Positions 53,028 to 62,283 of a stretch of 64,000 nucleotides of DNA are shown piece by piece (position 1 is the first letter of the stretch; each line of letters opens with the position of its first letter). The notes beneath the pieces were generated by a model that ran no database searches, had not been told where the DNA came from, and saw only the letters and a program-made list of their open reading frames with translations. The stretch comes from Streptosporangium lutulentum (lineage in GTDB: Bacteria > Actinomycetota > Actinomycetes > Streptosporangiales > Streptosporangiaceae). The stretch covers positions 930,001 to 994,000 of the forward strand of contig NZ_JAUSQU010000001.1 in the NCBI RefSeq assembly GCF_030811455.1. The letters run 5' to 3'. The translations under genes were made by a program, and so were the position numbers.

Positions 53028-53096
53028 GTAGAAGAAAGCTACGGAGCTGTCAACGGATTGGGTGGGTATGGTCGCTTCTGACCAGTAATTGTCAGG

Positions 53097-53110
53097 CGAA
53101 AGTGTTTTCG
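53097..53110 (+). promoter_or_regulatory. LacI-type operator next to the lacI relic
   Basis: CGAAA-GTGT-TTTCG is a perfect dyad ending 3 nt before the GTG start of the LacI relic, as expected for autorepression. Confidence 0.45.
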
Positions 53111-53113
53111 GTA

Positions 53114-53697
53114 GTGACAACCGGGCGCGCGACCATAACCGATGTGGCCGCCTTGACGGGCGTCTCCGTCGCCACCGCCTCAAGGGCGCTCGACGGTCGC
53201 GTCGATGTCCGGGCACCTGGTTCAGGGCGCCGCGGCCCAGCGCGATCTCCAGCCGAACGCGCCGGCTCAGGGCCTGCTGTCTGGGCGGACCCGCGCCGTC
53301 GGCCTGCTCACCGGCGACTCGCCGGTAGGTTCGGCAGGTCCGGCACCCCCGTGCCGATCGGCACGGAAAACGCTTTCGGAGAAGGAGGGACGGCGGTGCC
53401 GCTCCGCGGCGCCCGCGGCGACGCGATCCGGGAGCAGCGGTATGTCCGCACGCTGCTCTCCCGCCGGATGGGCGGCCTCATCGCGGTCGGGGGAGCGCCG
53501 GCCCACGCCCGCCCGTCACCGAGGACGTGCCGGTCCCCGTGGTCCACGCGTGCGGACCCTCCGGGGATCCCGAGGGCACGCCGTCCGTCCCCGGCGACGT
53601 GGGCGGAGCGTGGCTCGCCGTTCGCCGCCGGGGATCGACCGGAGATCGACGCGGTTTTCCGCGGCGGCGACCAGGCGGCGGCCGGCGTCAGTGCTTG
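53114..53697 (+). pseudogene. LacI family regulator, broken
   Basis: The first frame reads VTTGRATITDVAALTGVSVA followed by TASRALDGR, the LacI helix-turn-helix and hinge start. The continuation is scattered over other frames: LQPNAPAQGLLSGRTRAVGL LTGDS, then ENAFGEGGTAVPLRGARGDA and IREQRYVRTLLSRRMGGLIA VGG, then VPVPVVHACGPSGDPEGT. At least three frame changes and a truncation before the end of the effector domain (RGGDQAAAG) make it non-functional. It sits at the upstream end of the surface glycosidase locus and was probably its repressor. The 3' end overlaps the convergent aldo-keto reductase by 10 nt. Confidence 0.75.
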
Positions 53698-54662
53698 ACG
53701 GCCCGGGGGCGGTACGGCTCGGCGAGGAAGGCGAGCTCCTTCTCGGTCAGGGCCAGGTCCACCGCGGCGATCGCGTCGTCCACGTGCCTGTCCTTGGTCG
53801 CCCCCACGATCGGAGCCGACAGGCCCGGCTGGTGGAGCAGCCAGGACAGCGCCACCTGGGCGGGAGGAACCTCCCGCTCGCCGGCCACCTGGGCGACCCG
53901 GTCGAGGATCTGGCGGTCGTTCTCCGCCTCGGTGTAGAGGGCGCCGATACGCGAGTCACTGCCCGCGCGGGCGGTGCTCTCCTCGGAACCCGCTCGGGCG
54001 AGCAGGCCACGGGCCAGCGGGCTCCACGGGATCAGGCCCACGCCCTGGTCGGCGCAGAGCGGGTTCATCTCCCGCTCCTCCTCGCGGTAGAGCAGGTTGT
54101 AGTGGTTCTGCATGGACACGAACCTCGTCCAGCCGTTGACCTCGGCGACGTGCTGGGCCTTGGCGAACTGCCAGGCGTGCATGGTGGAGGCGCCGATGTA
54201 GCGGGCCTTGCCCGCGCGGACCACGTCGTGCAGGGCCTCCATGGTCTCCTCGATCGGAGTGTCCGGGTCCCAGCGGTGGATCTGGTAGAGGTCCACGTAG
54301 TCGGTGCCGAGGCGGCGCAGAGAGTTGTCGATCGCGGAGTGGATGTGCTTGCGGGACAGACCCCTGTCGTTGACACCCTTGCCCGCGACGCCGAACACCT
54401 TGGTGGCCAGCACGTAGTCGTCCCGGCTGGGGAAGATCCTGCTGAGCAGGCGGCCGGTGACCTCCTCGCTGCTGCCGGTGGAGTAGACGTCGGCGGTGTC
54501 GAAGAACGTCACCCCGGCGTCGACGGCCCGCCGGACGATCGGCTCCGAGGCGGCCTCGTCGAGGGTCCACTCGCTACCCTTGGCGGGGTCACCGTAGCTC
54601 ATCATGCCAAGGCAGATTCTTGACACCTTCATGCCCGTGGTGCCCAGTCGCACGTATTCCAT
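53688..54662 (-). CDS. Aldo/keto reductase
   Basis: The 324-residue AKR has tetrad residues in FFDTADVYS (Asp, Tyr), VLATKVFG (Lys) and DLYQIHRWD (His), and SAPIVGATKDRHVDDAI at the cofactor site. It reduces carbonyl substrates with NADPH. GGGAGG precedes the ATG at 54662. It is divergent from the MBL-fold hydrolase with 57 nt between starts, so shared regulation is possible. It resembles the aldo-keto reductase at 11834 in size and motifs, but the two are distinct genes. Confidence 0.93.
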   Translation of the reverse strand: MEYVRLGTTGMKVSRICLGMMSYGDPAKGSEWTLDEAASEPIVRRAVDAGVTFFDTADVYSTGSSEEVTGRLLSRIFPSRDDYVLATKVFGVAGKGVNDRGLSRKHIHSAIDNSLRRLGTDYVDLYQIHRWDPDTPIEETMEALHDVVRAGKARYIGASTMHAWQFAKAQHVAEVNGWTRFVSMQNHYNLLYREEEREMNPLCADQGVGLIPWSPLARGLLARAGSEESTARAGSDSRIGALYTEAENDRQILDRVAQVAGEREVPPAQVALSWLLHQPGLSAPIVGATKDRHVDDAIAAVDLALTEKELAFLAEPYRPRAVKH

Positions 54663-54719
54663 CGCGAAACCTCCCGATCATCGTGATCTGGACCAAGCCT
54701 AAACAGGACAATCTTAGAT

Positions 54720-55658
54720 ATGAGCTCATCCAGGCATGACCATCAGCTCCCCCCGGGCCGCGTCGAGGAGGTCGCGGACCGCGTGTACGCGTACATCCAG
54801 CCCGACGGGAGCTGGTGGGTCAACAACACCGGGTTCATCGCCGGTCGCCGGGGAGTGATCAGCGTGGACTCCTGCGCCACCGAGCGGCGCACCCTCGCCT
54901 ACCGCGAGGCCATCAGGTCGGTCACCGACCGGCCGATCACGACGTTGATCAACACGCATCACCACGGCGACCACACCTTCGGCAACTTCGCCTTCCCCGA
55001 GGCGACGATCGTCGGGCACGAGCGGACCCGGGAGGCGATCCTCGCCGAGGGGATCCCCGACTACCTCAACCTGGCCTGGACCCCGGTCGACTGGGGAGAC
55101 CTGGAGGCCTGCCCGCCGTTCCTCACCTACACCGACGGGGTGACCGTCCACTCCGACGAGCTGCGCTGCGAGGTGCGGCACGCGGGCGTCCCCGCGCACA
55201 CGACCAACGACTCCATGGTGTGGATCCCGGAGCGATCACTGCTGTTCGCCGGTGACCTGGTGTTCAACGGCGGCACGCCGTTCGTGATGATGGGCTCGGT
55301 GACGGGTTCGATCGCGGTGCTCGACAGGCTCAGGGAGCTGAACGCGGAGACGATCGTGCCGGGGCACGGCGGCGTGTGCGGGCCGGAGGTCATCGACCAG
55401 GTGCAGGGGTACCTGCGGTTCGTGCTGGACACCGCCGAGCGCGGCCGGGAGGCGGGCCTGTCGCCGCTGGAGACGGCGCGGGAGACGGACCTCGGCGAGT
55501 ACGGGGGACTGCTCGACCCCGAGCGCATCGTCGGCAACCTGCACCGCGCCTACGCCGAGCTGGACGGCCTGCCTCAGGGGGCGCCGATCGACGTGGTCAC
55601 CGCGATGCTCGAAATGATCGACTTCAACGGGGGCAGGCCGCTGACCTGCACGGCCTGA
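54720..55658 (+). CDS. MBL-fold metallo-hydrolase
   Basis: The 312-residue product has the metal motif NTHHHGDHTFGN, a later histidine in GVPAHTTNDSM, the aspartate in LLFAGDLVFN, and VPGHGGVCGP. This set defines a glyoxalase II/RNase Z-type two-metal hydrolase. There is no signal peptide. Substrate might be a thioester, lactone or quinoprotein-related ester. It is divergent from the aldo-keto reductase and ends at a very strong hairpin. Confidence 0.92.
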   Translation: MSSSRHDHQLPPGRVEEVADRVYAYIQPDGSWWVNNTGFIAGRRGVISVDSCATERRTLAYREAIRSVTDRPITTLINTHHHGDHTFGNFAFPEATIVGHERTREAILAEGIPDYLNLAWTPVDWGDLEACPPFLTYTDGVTVHSDELRCEVRHAGVPAHTTNDSMVWIPERSLLFAGDLVFNGGTPFVMMGSVTGSIAVLDRLRELNAETIVPGHGGVCGPEVIDQVQGYLRFVLDTAERGREAGLSPLETARETDLGEYGGLLDPERIVGNLHRAYAELDGLPQGAPIDVVTAMLEMIDFNGGRPLTCTA

Positions 55659-55670
55659 TCGAGAACCCGT

Positions 55671-55717
55671 CCGGGCCTGCCGGGCGCCCGATCGGATCGG
55701 GCGCCCGGCAGGCCCGG
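55671..55717. terminator. Very strong bidirectional terminator
   Basis: Each arm is 23 bp with perfect pairing around a central base at 55694 (CCCGATC-G-GATCGGG core). It lies between convergent MBL and S9 peptidase genes. A second hairpin with 8-bp arms (GGCTCCGG/CCGGAGCC, 55744-55767) follows 26 nt later. Confidence 0.85.
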
Positions 55718-55743
55718 CGGCGGGCCTCGGCCGATCAAGGGCC

Positions 55744-55767
55744 GGCTCCGGACGCATGCCCGGAGCC
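55744..55767 (-). terminator. Second hairpin between convergent genes
   Basis: GGCTCCGG (55744-55751) pairs with CCGGAGCC (55760-55767), 12 nt past the stop of the minus-strand S9 peptidase gene. It likely serves that transcript. Confidence 0.6.
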
Positions 55768-55779
55768 GACCGGAACCGG

Positions 55780-57675
55780 TCAGGAAAGGTGGCGCGACCA
55801 CCATTCGAGGACGGCCTCGAACCGCTGGAACCGGTGCTTGGGACGGCCGCTCCGGCTGAGCTCGTGCCCCTCACCGGGGAACAGCAGGAACTCGGCGGGG
55901 ACGCCGTTGTGACGCAGGGCGACGAACATGCGCTGGGCCTGCTCGACCGGGCAGCGCCAGTCCTCCTCGGAGTGGACCACGGCGAACGGCAGGTTGATCC
56001 GGTCGGCGTGGTAGAGCGGGCTCATCGCGCGCTGGGCCTCGATGTCGGGGCCGCAGTAGGCGTTGGCGAAGAACCAGCCGATGTCGGAGGAGCCGGTGAA
56101 GGAGTCCCAGGCGTTGACCGCCCGCTCGCTCCAGGCGGCCTTGAACCGGCTCCCGTGGTGAGCGGCCAGCCAGCTCGTCATGAATCCGCCGTAGGAGCCG
56201 CCCATCACGCCCACCCGCTCGGCGTCGCACTCGGGCCGCTCCAGCGCGGCGTCCAGCAGGGCGATGATGTCGTCGGCGTCCACGGTGCCGAATCCGCCGA
56301 TGACGGCCTGGCCGTGGGCCTGGCCGTACCCGGCCGAACCTCGCGGGTTGGCCTGGATCACGGCGTATCCGGCGGCGGCGTAGACCTGGGTCTCGTCGAG
56401 GAACCCCCACCCGTGCTGGGCGAACGGGCCGCCGTGGATGTTCAGCAGAACCGGGTGCGGGCCCTCGCCCTCGGGCAGGGCCAGCCAGCCGTGGACGGGG
56501 TAGCCGTCGGCGGAGACGGCGGTGATCTCCTGGAGCGGGCGGACCCCGGGCAGGGGCCCGGTGAAGGCGGTGAGGGTCCCGTCCGGGGTGACCACCTCGC
56601 CGGGGCTCTGCGGCGTGGACGACACGGCGACGATCCGCCCGTTGTGGGAGGCGAACGACTTGACGCTCGCCCGCTCGCCCAGCACGAGGGTGAGCTTGTC
56701 CAGCGGCGCGTCGAGGGCGTCCGCGGGAACCAGCCGCAGCTCGACCGCGCCGCGTACGCGCACCGTGACCAGGATGCCGTTCTCGGTCGGGACGACGGGC
56801 ATCGGCTCGATGCCCACCGACTCCTCCTCGGTCAGCCGCACCCCGGTCGAGGGCTCGCCGTCGATCCGCAGGGGAGCGCGGTAGAGGCCGGTGTTGCGGG
56901 CCACGGCGTGGATGCCGGAGAAGGCCTCACCGAGGTAGAGCACGTCCCCGTCGGGGAGCGCGACGGGGTGTTCGGCCGATCCGGCGCTGCGCACCACGAG
57001 GATCGGCGCGCCGCCGCCGGCCGGGACGGCGTACAGGTCGGTGTGCAGGCCCTCCTCGTCGAGGTCGCGACTGGCCGAGATCAGCACGTGCTCGCCGTCG
57101 GGGGTCCACGCGGGGGTGGCGACCTCGTAGGGTCCCTCGGTCAGGCGCACCGGCTGGGGGACGTCGGCGAGGGCGTTGACCACGAACAGGGACGGCCGCC
57201 GGTCAAGGGTGAAGCCGACGCCGTCGTGCCGGTAGCGGAAACCGGTGATCCGGCGCGGCGCCTCGGCCGCGGCGCTCGTGCCCTCCTCGGTGCCGTAACG
57301 GCCCTCTTCGGGGACGCGGGCGACAAAGGCGATCCGGCTGGAGTCGGGCGCCCAGACCGGGACGCCCGCGCCGAGGGGCAGGTCGGTGAGCGGGCGCGCC
57401 TCGCCCCCGCCGGTGGGCATCACGTGGAGCTGCGGCTTGCCTCCGTCGCTCGCACGGAGGAAGGCCACCCAAGCGCCGTCAGGGGAGATGCGGGGCGCGG
57501 TGTCACGGTCGCCAAAGGTGAAACGGACGGGCGGGCCGTCCTGGGGAACCCGCCACAGGCCCCCGCGATAGGTGTCGGACTCCAGGTCGGGCCGGGCGAC
57601 GTCAACGAGGAGGAGATCGTCATGAAGGGTGACGCTGCCGGGGACGTTCAACAGGGAGAGATCTTCTGGGCGCAT
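55780..57675 (-). CDS. S9 family prolyl-oligopeptidase-like peptidase
   Basis: The 631-residue product has an N-terminal seven-bladed propeller (about 1-370, with WAPDSSRIAF and PAWTPDGEHVLIS-type TolB-like blades). The C-terminal alpha/beta hydrolase carries the nucleophile GGSYGGFMTSW, an acid near VVHSEEDWRC and the histidine in PGEGHELSRSG. It trims short peptides, probably in the cytoplasm since no signal is seen. ATG 57675 (MRPEDLSLL) is preferred to the in-frame ATG 57693. Confidence 0.93.
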   Translation of the reverse strand: MRPEDLSLLNVPGSVTLHDDLLLVDVARPDLESDTYRGGLWRVPQDGPPVRFTFGDRDTAPRISPDGAWVAFLRASDGGKPQLHVMPTGGGEARPLTDLPLGAGVPVWAPDSSRIAFVARVPEEGRYGTEEGTSAAAEAPRRITGFRYRHDGVGFTLDRRPSLFVVNALADVPQPVRLTEGPYEVATPAWTPDGEHVLISASRDLDEEGLHTDLYAVPAGGGAPILVVRSAGSAEHPVALPDGDVLYLGEAFSGIHAVARNTGLYRAPLRIDGEPSTGVRLTEEESVGIEPMPVVPTENGILVTVRVRGAVELRLVPADALDAPLDKLTLVLGERASVKSFASHNGRIVAVSSTPQSPGEVVTPDGTLTAFTGPLPGVRPLQEITAVSADGYPVHGWLALPEGEGPHPVLLNIHGGPFAQHGWGFLDETQVYAAAGYAVIQANPRGSAGYGQAHGQAVIGGFGTVDADDIIALLDAALERPECDAERVGVMGGSYGGFMTSWLAAHHGSRFKAAWSERAVNAWDSFTGSSDIGWFFANAYCGPDIEAQRAMSPLYHADRINLPFAVVHSEEDWRCPVEQAQRMFVALRHNGVPAEFLLFPGEGHELSRSGRPKHRFQRFEAVLEWWSRHLS

Positions 57676-57762
57676 GTCTCGTGACGTTATCACCGTGTTC
57701 GTCGCATTTTATAGGGCCTCTTTTGCAGGACTTTGTGTGTCCGTATCCGCCGCGTGGTTATC

Positions 57763-57793
57763 GGAGCCGGCGGCCGGGCGGCCCACCGGCTCC
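57763..57793 (-). terminator. Hairpin after the alcohol dehydrogenase gene
   Basis: GGAGCCGG (57763-57770) and CCGGCTCC (57786-57793) flank a GC-rich 15-nt loop, 35 nt beyond the minus-strand stop. Confidence 0.5.
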
Positions 57794-57827
57794 GGACGTT
57801 CGGGCACGCACGACGTTCTTGTCGCGC

Positions 57828-58898
57828 TTATCGCGTCGGCAGGATCATCGTGACGCCCGGGACGGAGCCGATCGCGGCGAGCGCGGGACCCGCCTCGTCG
57901 AGACCGATGGAACGCGTGAGCAGCAGGTCGGGCCGGAGACCGCCCTCCATGACCGCCTTCAGCATCGCGGGGTAGGCGTGCGCGGGCATGCCGTGGCTGC
58001 CGAGGAGTTCGAGCTCGTAGCCGATCACCCGGTTCATCGGGAGCGAGGTGAGCCCGGGCAGCAGGCCGATCTGGACGTGACGCCCCCGGCGCCGCAGGCT
58101 TTCGATCGACGACACGCATGTCCCGGGGCTCCCGAGCGCGTCGATCGAGACGTGGGCGCCGCCGGAGGTCAGGTCCCGGATGCGGGTGGCGACGTCGGCT
58201 CCGCCTCCTCCGTTCCCGGAGGAGCCGGGAGCGGTCTCGGCCGGAGCGGCGGTGACGCAGGCGACGGCGCCGAACTGCCTGGCCAGCTCCAGGGCCTGGG
58301 GGGAGACGTCCACGGCGATCACCCGGGCCCCGGCGGCAGCGGCGATCATCACGGCGGAAAGGCCGACCCCGCCGCAGCCGTGCACCGCCACCCACTCGTC
58401 CGGCCGCACCCGGCCCACCGAGGTCACGGCACGGAACGCGGTGGCGAAGCGGCAGCCCAGGCTCGCGGCGGTGGTGAAGGCCATCCCCTCCGGCAGCGCC
58501 ACCAGGTTCGTGTCCGCGTTGTCGATCGCCACGTATTCGGCGAAGGAACCCCAGTGGGTGAATCCCGGCTGGGTCTGGCGCTCGCAGACCTGCTGGTTCC
58601 CGGAGGCGCACGCCTCGCACGCCCCGCAGGCGCAGACGAACGGGACCGTGATGCGGTCTCCGGCCCGCCACGAGCCGACACCCTCGCCCACGGACTCGAC
58701 GACCCCGGCGAGCTCGTGCCCCGGCACATGAGGCAGGGTCATGATGTCCGGGTCATGTCCCTGCCAGCCGTGCCAGTCGCTCCGGCACAGCCCGGTCGCC
58801 TCGACCCGGATCACCGCCCCGCCGGGCGCGGGCTCGGGAGCGGGCACCTCCCGGACCTCCAGGTCGGACCCGAAATCATCGAAGATCACCGCTCGCAT
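57828..58898 (-). CDS. Zinc-dependent alcohol dehydrogenase
   Basis: The 356-residue medium-chain dehydrogenase has the catalytic zinc site in GLCRSDWHGW, the GHELAGVVESVG motif, and the structural-zinc lobe with cysteines in CACGACEACASGNQQVC. The NAD(P)-binding glycine motif is GCGGVGLSAVM. It oxidises an unknown alcohol or reduces its aldehyde. GAAGGAG lies about 10 nt upstream of ATG 58898. It starts 30 nt after the stop of the XRE regulator, so the two are likely co-transcribed. Confidence 0.93.
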   Translation of the reverse strand: MRAVIFDDFGSDLEVREVPAPEPAPGGAVIRVEATGLCRSDWHGWQGHDPDIMTLPHVPGHELAGVVESVGEGVGSWRAGDRITVPFVCACGACEACASGNQQVCERQTQPGFTHWGSFAEYVAIDNADTNLVALPEGMAFTTAASLGCRFATAFRAVTSVGRVRPDEWVAVHGCGGVGLSAVMIAAAAGARVIAVDVSPQALELARQFGAVACVTAAPAETAPGSSGNGGGGADVATRIRDLTSGGAHVSIDALGSPGTCVSSIESLRRRGRHVQIGLLPGLTSLPMNRVIGYELELLGSHGMPAHAYPAMLKAVMEGGLRPDLLLTRSIGLDEAGPALAAIGSVPGVTMILPTR

Positions 58899-58928
58899 CG
58901 GCCGCACACTCCTTCAAATGGCTCGACT

Positions 58929-59765
58929 TTACCGACTCGGCGACCTCTGCAGCATTCCCAGCATCCGCAGGGCGTCGTGGGAGGGGGAGCCGGCCTCGGT
59001 CGTGTAGAGGACCAACCGCTGGTCGCGGTCGGGGACGGGAAGCACCTGGCAGACGACCTCGATCGTGCCGATCAGCGGATGGGTCAGGGATTTGCGATGG
59101 TCACGGCGGATCGCGACGTCGTGCGCCGCCCACAGGCCCGCGAACTCCGGGCTGCGGGCCAGCATCTCCGCCACCAGGCTGCGAATGCCCGCATCACCCG
59201 GATAGCGTCCCGTCGCGGCGCGCAGGTCGGCGACCGAGGCGCGGGCGAAGCGGCCCTTCTCCTCGTCCTCGAGATTCGCGCGCACGTCGGGAGAGCCGAA
59301 GATCCAGCGGATCACGTTGAAGCCGCCCCCGGAACCGGAGTTCAGGCCGCCCATCACGATGCCCGCCAGATCGTTCCAGGCCAGGATGTCGTAGCGGGCG
59401 TCGAGCACGTAGGCCGGGATGTCCTCAAGGACGGACAGCAGGTTGAGGATTCCCCGGGGCACGTCCTTGGGCGGCCTGCCGCCGGGCGCCGGGGGATCGC
59501 CCGCCAGGTTGTACAGGTGGGCGCGCTCGTCGGCCGTGAGCAGCAGCGCGCGTCCCAGCGCGCCGAGCACCTGGTGCGAGGGGCGCGGTCCCCTGCCCTG
59601 CTCCAGGCGGATGTAGTAGTCGATGGACATCCCCGCGAGCTGCGCCACCTCCTGCCGGCGCAGGCCCGGGGTGCGTCTGCGGTCGCCCTCCGGCAGCCCG
59701 ACCTCACGCGGGGTGACGCGCGCGCGGCGGTTGCGTAGGAATTCGGCGAGTTCGCTCCGGTTCAT
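58929..59765 (-). CDS. XRE-family regulator with MmyB-like ligand domain
   Basis: The 278-residue product has an N-terminal XRE helix-turn-helix (about 30-80, RRQEVAQLAGMSIDYYIRLE, then QGRGPRPSHQV). The C-terminal ligand-binding domain of the MmyB type (about 105-270) includes VLDARYDILAWNDLAG and RDHRKSLTHPLIGTIEV. MmyB-like proteins bind fatty acids in known members. It is first in an operon with the alcohol dehydrogenase and divergent from an SDR; either may be its target. The start could instead be ATG 59774 or 59777. Confidence 0.9.
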   Translation of the reverse strand: MNRSELAEFLRNRRARVTPREVGLPEGDRRRTPGLRRQEVAQLAGMSIDYYIRLEQGRGPRPSHQVLGALGRALLLTADERAHLYNLAGDPPAPGGRPPKDVPRGILNLLSVLEDIPAYVLDARYDILAWNDLAGIVMGGLNSGSGGGFNVIRWIFGSPDVRANLEDEEKGRFARASVADLRAATGRYPGDAGIRSLVAEMLARSPEFAGLWAAHDVAIRRDHRKSLTHPLIGTIEVVCQVLPVPDRDQRLVLYTTEAGSPSHDALRMLGMLQRSPSR

Positions 59766-59868
59766 GACCTCCATCATGACCGAGGGCGGGCGATCCTGGG
59801 TGGTACCGCGAGTCCCAGCCTCCGCGAGGCTCTCCCGATCCTTCGCGGTTCCCGCCATGGTGAGAGGC

Positions 59869-60573
59869 ATGATCGCTCTCATCACGGGTGCCAACAAGGG
59901 CATCGGATACCAGACCGCACGGCTGCTCATCGAACGGAACGTGACCGTCGTCGTCGGAGCCAGGGACGACGAGCGCGGACGGAAGGCCGCCGCCGAGCTG
60001 GGCGCCCGGTCCGTCCAGCTCGACGTGACCTCCGCCGAGTCCGTCGCGGGAGCCGCCGGCTGGATCGAGAAGGAGTACGGCCATCTCGACATCCTCGTCA
60101 ACAACGCCGGAATCGCGCTCCGGCAGGACGACCCCGCCCCGAGCGGCACTCCCGCGGACGCCATGCGCGCCACCTACGAGACCAACGTCTTCGGCGTCGT
60201 CACGGTGACCAACGCGATGCTCCCGCTGCTGCGCCGGGCACGGGCGGGGCGGATCGTCAACCTGAGCAGCGGACTCGGCTCGCTGGCCGCGGCGACGGAT
60301 CCGGGATCGCCGTTCCTGGAGTACAACAACCTGGCCTACAACTCCTCCAAGGCGGCGCTCAACATGGTCACCGTCGTCTACTCCAAGGAGCTCGCCGGCA
60401 CCTCGATCAAGGTCAACGCCGCCGATCCGGGCTACTGCGCCACCGACCTCAACGACCACAGCGGTTTCAGGACCGCCGAGCAGGGCGCGGCGATCGCCGT
60501 ACGGCTGGCGCTGCTGGACGGGGACGGGCCGACCGGCGCCTACCTCTCCGACGAGGGACCGGTGCCGTGGTGA
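59869..60573 (+). CDS. Short-chain dehydrogenase/reductase
   Basis: The 234-residue classical SDR has the TGANKGIG cofactor loop, NNAG, the catalytic serine in NLSSGLGS (S133/S134) and Y157-N-S-S-K161. It is an NAD(P)-dependent carbonyl/alcohol oxidoreductase. ATG 59869 is chosen because it starts directly at MIALITGANKG; the frame is open further upstream but that sequence belongs to the divergent promoter. It is divergent from the XRE-type regulator and may be its target. Confidence 0.93.
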   Translation: MIALITGANKGIGYQTARLLIERNVTVVVGARDDERGRKAAAELGARSVQLDVTSAESVAGAAGWIEKEYGHLDILVNNAGIALRQDDPAPSGTPADAMRATYETNVFGVVTVTNAMLPLLRRARAGRIVNLSSGLGSLAAATDPGSPFLEYNNLAYNSSKAALNMVTVVYSKELAGTSIKVNAADPGYCATDLNDHSGFRTAEQGAAIAVRLALLDGDGPTGAYLSDEGPVPW

Positions 60574-60756
60574 CGGTCCACCCGGACGTGCGTCCGGCCC
60601 TCTCGTAGATCGCCCTCCCGGCGGTTCGCCGTACCCCCCGGAAGGGCGGGATCGGCACCGGGATTGTGTGTACCTCATTACTTATCTCGTCGACTGATTA
60701 GAACCCGCCGGTTGGGACAGGGGGAGGGGAGACACGGACATACTGAGGATGGTGCG

Positions 60757-62193
60757 ATGGGCCAGCGAGTCGACAAGGACCGATACTCCGAAGCGGATTT
60801 CACCCGCTTCAGGGAACGGCTGGCCGAGCAGCTCGAGCAGCTGCGCGAGCTGCTCGCGAAGCCCGGGTTCGGGGTGGGGCCCGCGACCATCGGGGCGGAG
60901 CTGGAGCTGTTCCTCATCACCCCCGACGGGCGCCCGCTGCCGCGCAACCACGAGGTGCTCACCGCCGCGGACGACGACCGGCTCACGCTGGAGCTCGGCA
61001 GGTTCAACATCGAGATCAACCTGACCCCGATGCCGATCGCCGGGCGACCCTTCAGCGCTCTGCTGGGGGAGATGCGGGAGACCATCGCCATGGTCGACAA
61101 GGCGGCGGCGACGCAGGGAGGGCAGGTCGTGGCGATCGGCATCCTGCCGTCCCTGGGGGAGTCCGACTTCACCAGCGAGACGCTCAGCGCCGAGAGCCGC
61201 TATCAGGCGATGAGCCGGGGCATGCGGAGGCTGCGCAACGAGCCGTTCCGGGTGCGCATCGAAGGGGTCGAGCGGCTGGAGCTGGAGGTCGAGGGCATCG
61301 TCGTGGACAGTGCCAACACCTCCTGGCAGGTCCATCTGCGTACGGCTCCCGCCGACTTCCCCCGCGTCTACAACGCCGCCCAGCTCGCCATCGGCCCGGT
61401 TCTCGCGGTCAGCGGCAACTCGCCGGGGTTTCTGGGCAGGCGGTTGTGGGAGGAGACCAGGATCGCGCTGTTCGAGGAGGGGTCCGACGACCGGGACGTG
61501 GAGCGGCTCGACCGCAGGGACCGGCGGGTGGCCTTCGGATCCGACTGGGTTCGCGGCGCCGAGGAGCTGTTCGAGGCGTGTGTCCGTGACTACGAACCGG
61601 TGCTGCCCATGGTCTCGGACGCGGAGCCGGTGATGGACGGGAAAGGCCCGGGGCTGGCCGAGCTCAGGCTTCACCACGGCACGGTCTGGACCTGGAACCG
61701 GCCGATCTACGACCCGGCGGACGGCGGCCACCTGCGGGTGGAGATGCGCCCCCTGCCCGCGGGGCCGAGCGCCGTGGACATGGCGGCCAACAGCGCCTTC
61801 CTGCTCGGGCTCACCTCCGCCATGGCGGTCCAGCCGATCGAGGAGTTCGCCTTCTCCGGGGCCTACCGCAACTTCTACCGCTCCGCGATCCACGGCCTGG
61901 ACGCGCGGCTGAGCTGGCCGGGCGTGCGGGAGGAGATTCCGGCCGCGCAGCTCGCCCTGGACCTGCTCCCGATCGCGGCGGCCGGACTCCAGCGGGTGGG
62001 CGTGGAGGCGGACGAGGCCGAGTGGGCGCTGGACGTCATCCGGGAACGCGTCACGCGTCGCCGTACCGGCGCGATCTGGCAGCGGGAGGCCATGGCCCGG
62101 TTCGGCGGCGATCAGGCCGCGCGGGAGCGCATGGTGATCCGGTACCGGGAGCTGTCGATGATCGGGGAACCGGTGCACACCTGGCCCCTGTGA
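60757..62193 (+). CDS. Glutamate-cysteine ligase family protein (GCS2)
   Basis: The 478-residue product has the GCS2 ATP-grasp-like core: IGAELELFLITPDGRPLPRN, FNIEINLTPMPIAG, and the late block GGHLRVEMRPLPAGPSAVDM. GCS2 proteins join glutamate to an amine or thiol (e.g. gamma-glutamylcysteine). Substrate could be cysteine or another amine. ATG 60757 gives MGQRVDKDRY, the conserved start; the frame is open 93 nt further up. No second thiol-pathway gene is adjacent. Confidence 0.9.
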   Translation: MGQRVDKDRYSEADFTRFRERLAEQLEQLRELLAKPGFGVGPATIGAELELFLITPDGRPLPRNHEVLTAADDDRLTLELGRFNIEINLTPMPIAGRPFSALLGEMRETIAMVDKAAATQGGQVVAIGILPSLGESDFTSETLSAESRYQAMSRGMRRLRNEPFRVRIEGVERLELEVEGIVVDSANTSWQVHLRTAPADFPRVYNAAQLAIGPVLAVSGNSPGFLGRRLWEETRIALFEEGSDDRDVERLDRRDRRVAFGSDWVRGAEELFEACVRDYEPVLPMVSDAEPVMDGKGPGLAELRLHHGTVWTWNRPIYDPADGGHLRVEMRPLPAGPSAVDMAANSAFLLGLTSAMAVQPIEEFAFSGAYRNFYRSAIHGLDARLSWPGVREEIPAAQLALDLLPIAAAGLQRVGVEADEAEWALDVIRERVTRRRTGAIWQREAMARFGGDQAARERMVIRYRELSMIGEPVHTWPL

Positions 62194-62283
62194 TCACAAA
62201 AGCGATCTAAATCACAGGCATACTCATGAACTTCGCATTTCCATCAGCCAGGCTGGGTGGTGAGCGAAGAAGGAGATCCCCCC

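Larger units (their letters stand above)
52473..53113. other. Long gap between the glycosidase and the LacI relic
   Basis: This 641-bp stretch should contain the promoter of the minus-strand surface locus and the old lacI promoter. An 81-residue minus-strand frame (52780-53025, ending PWPGAITVPVPYHH) has more coherent composition than its neighbours but no recognised domain. Two LacI-like dyads lie at 53016-53027 and 53097-53110. Nothing else is apparent. Confidence 0.45.

Noticed and set aside
55756..57684. 642-residue plus-strand frame opposite the S9 peptidase
   Set aside because: It is antisense low-complexity sequence; the minus strand carries the complete peptidase with catalytic motifs.
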